Positions 4,982 through 6,422 of a stretch of DNA of 6,422 nucleotides are shown here, one piece after another. The DNA lies in contig JAFABT010000160.1 of NCBI GenBank assembly GCA_023425905.1, positions 1 to 6,422 on the forward strand. The letters are read 5' to 3'. The notes under the pieces are model-generated. The model saw only the letters and a program-made list of their open reading frames with translations, did no database searches and was not told the DNA's origin. Every line of letters begins with the position of its first letter. Position 1 is the first letter of the stretch. A program made the translations under genes and the position numbers. This stretch comes from Actinomycetes bacterium (lineage in GTDB: Bacteria; Actinomycetota; Actinomycetes; Actinomycetales; Cellulomonadaceae).

Positions 4982-6422
4982 TCACAGCCCGAGCCGCTCC
5001 AGTGCGGGCAGGGCGCCACGGACGGCGGCACGGGCCGCAGCCGCGGAGTCGGCGGTGAGTGCGAGCGCGGACGCGCGCCGGCACGTCGCGAGGTCGGTTG
5101 CCGCGAGGAGCGCCGCGACGTCCCCGAGGGCGCGGGGCGTCATCGACAGGCTCGTCGCTCCGAGGCCGACGAGGACCGCGGCGAGGGCCGGGTCCGCCGC
5201 CGCCTCGCCGCACACACCGACCGCTCTGCCCTGCTGCGCGCCCCCGAGGCACGCGAGCTCGACGAGTCGCAGCACGGCAGGCTGCCAGGAGTCGGCGAGC
5301 GGCGCGAGCGTGCCGAGCATCCGGTCCGCCGCCATCGCGTACTGCGTGAGGTCGTTCGTCCCGATCGAGGCGAACTGTGCGCGGGCGAGGACGGCTCCTG
5401 CGCACAGCGCCGCTGCGGGGACCTCGATCATCACACCCGCCGTCGCGAGACCGTGCGCGTGCGCGAGGCGGACGAAGTCCTCGGCCTCGTCCGGAGTCGA
5501 CACCATGGGGGCCATGACCCACACCTCGGCGTCGTGCTCCGCACTCGCGCGGGCGATCGCGACGAGCTGGTCGTCGAGCACCTGCGGCGAGCGTGCGTGC
5601 GTGCGCAGGCCCCGGATGCCGAGTGCGGGGTTCTGCTCTGCCTGGGCACGCGGGTCGTGGAGGAAGGGCAGCGGCTTGTCCGCCCCGGCGTCGAGGGTGC
5701 GGACGACGACCCGCCGGCCCGGGAAGGCCGCGAGCACGGTCGCGTAGGCGTCGACCTGCTCCTCGACCCTCGGCGCGTCGGTTCGGCCGAGGAAGCAGAA
5801 CTCGGTGCGGAAGAGCCCGACGCCCTCTGCCCCAGCGGCTGCGGCGGCCTCGGCTTCGGCGGGGTCGCCGATGTTGGCGAGCAGGGCGACGGGATGCCCG
5901 TCTGCCGTCCGCCCTGGAGTCGTGAGCGGGCGCAGCGCCTGGTCCCGCGTGCGGACGGTCTCGAGCTGGGCGGGGGTCGGGGAGGGCCGGACCCGTCCGC
6001 TGCCGCCGTCGACGAGGATGACCGCGCCCTCCGCGACCCGGTCGAGGATCGTCGTGGCCGCGACGACCGCGGGGATGCCCCGGGCTCGGGCGAGGATCGC
6101 CGTGTGCGACGTCGGGCCGCCCGCCTCCGTGACGATCGCGAGCACGCGGTCAGGGTCGAGCGTCGCGACCGCCGCCGGGGCGAGGTCTGCTGCGACGAGG
6201 ACGAAGGGCTCGTCGCGCTCGGGGACGCCCGGGGTCGGCCGTCCGGTGAGATGGGCGACAAGCCGGTCGCGGACGTCCTCGACGTCGCGCACCCGCTCCG
6301 CGACGAGGCCGCCGAGCTCGGCGAGCTGGGCGCCGAGGGCGTCCGCCGCCTGCCACACGGCACGCTCGGGCACGAGGTGCTCGCTCTGGACGAGTGCGAC
6401 CGCGTCTGCGACGAGCGTCGGG
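4982..6422 (-). CDS. ptsI: Phosphoenolpyruvate-protein phosphotransferase (PTS Enzyme I), N-terminus outside the window
   Basis: The frame is open to the right edge; 479 residues are visible and by comparison with E. coli about 80 N-terminal residues are missing. A GTG at 6373 lies in frame, but coding continues beyond it, so it is not the likely start. The phospho-histidine segment is GGPTSHTAILARARGIPAVV, with the active His codon at 6104-6106 (E. coli His189). The TIM-barrel PEP-binding domain shows EGVGLFRTEFCFLGR, VVVRTLDAGADKPLPF, NPALGIRGLR, GVMIEVPAAAL, SIGTNDLTQYAMAADR and GVCGEAAADP, which carries the active Cys (E. coli Cys502). Enzyme I transfers phosphate from PEP to HPr in the cytoplasm and powers PTS sugar uptake. 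All visible catalytic motifs are intact. Because the N-terminus is missing, a fusion to HPr or another PTS domain cannot be excluded. No HPr gene is visible; it may lie beyond the right edge. The following glbO gene is 43 bases away. Confidence 0.96.
   Translation of the reverse strand, partial: PTLVADAVALVQSEHLVPERAVWQAADALGAQLAELGGLVAERVRDVEDVRDRLVAHLTGRPTPGVPERDEPFVLVAADLAPAAVATLDPDRVLAIVTEAGGPTSHTAILARARGIPAVVAATTILDRVAEGAVILVDGGSGRVRPSPTPAQLETVRTRDQALRPLTTPGRTADGHPVALLANIGDPAEAEAAAAAGAEGVGLFRTEFCFLGRTDAPRVEEQVDAYATVLAAFPGRRVVVRTLDAGADKPLPFLHDPRAQAEQNPALGIRGLRTHARSPQVLDDQLVAIARASAEHDAEVWVMAPMVSTPDEAEDFVRLAHAHGLATAGVMIEVPAAALCAGAVLARAQFASIGTNDLTQYAMAADRMLGTLAPLADSWQPAVLRLVELACLGGAQQGRAVGVCGEAAADPALAAVLVGLGATSLSMTPRALGDVAALLAATDLATCRRASALALTADSAAAARAAVRGALPALERLGL

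Noticed and set aside
4939..5031. Longer N-terminus for the globin, starting at 5031
   Set aside because: It would overlap the end of ptsI by 50 bases and add Cys/His/Asp-rich residues unlike any globin. The ATG at 4938 gives the normal family length.
4982..6422. Enzyme I as part of a DhaM or nitrogen-PTS (PtsP) protein
   Set aside because: The full C-terminal PEP-binding barrel with the active Cys rules out DhaM, which carries only the N-terminal EI part. A GAF domain as in PtsP would lie outside the window, so PtsP is not formally excluded, but actinobacterial EI is the simpler reading.

Overview
The window is about 70% or more GC and carries dense, non-overlapping actinobacterial genes with GTG and ATG starts, GC-rich third positions and very short intergenic gaps. 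The gene content and order (YfjP-like GTPase, short SSB, EttA, hot-dog thioesterase, TesB, group II truncated haemoglobin) suggest the order Micrococcales, perhaps a Cellulomonas-like organism. This placement rests on recalled family resemblance, not on a search.

Left half, + strand: the C-terminal end of a membrane-anchored GTPase-like protein (open at the left edge), a 141-bp intergenic region with small repeated inverted repeats, an SSB-family protein without the usual C-terminal tail, the translation factor EttA (apparently made from a leaderless mRNA), and a single-domain acyl-CoA thioesterase coupled to ettA by a TGATG overlap.

Right half, - strand (read right to left): most of Enzyme I of the sugar phosphotransferase system (ptsI, open at the right edge), a group II truncated haemoglobin (trHbO/GlbO), and a TesB-type acyl-CoA thioesterase whose GTG start overlaps the globin stop by four bases. 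Small stem-loops lie between ptsI and glbO and just before the tesB start. The two gene sets converge at about 3553-3589, where a 7-bp GC hairpin could end transcription from both sides.

The genes are housekeeping and accessory-metabolic: DNA binding, energy-dependent translation control, acyl-CoA turnover, PTS phosphotransfer and oxygen/redox chemistry. I see no mobile element, CRISPR array, tRNA, rRNA, toxin-antitoxin pair or defence system, and no gene looks broken by a frameshift. Nothing here is clearly an undescribed system. The points most worth a second look are the leaderless ettA start, the paired inverted repeats and DnaA-box-like site before ssb, the tail-less SSB, and the ptsI-glbO-tesB arrangement with a hairpin over the tesB initiation region.
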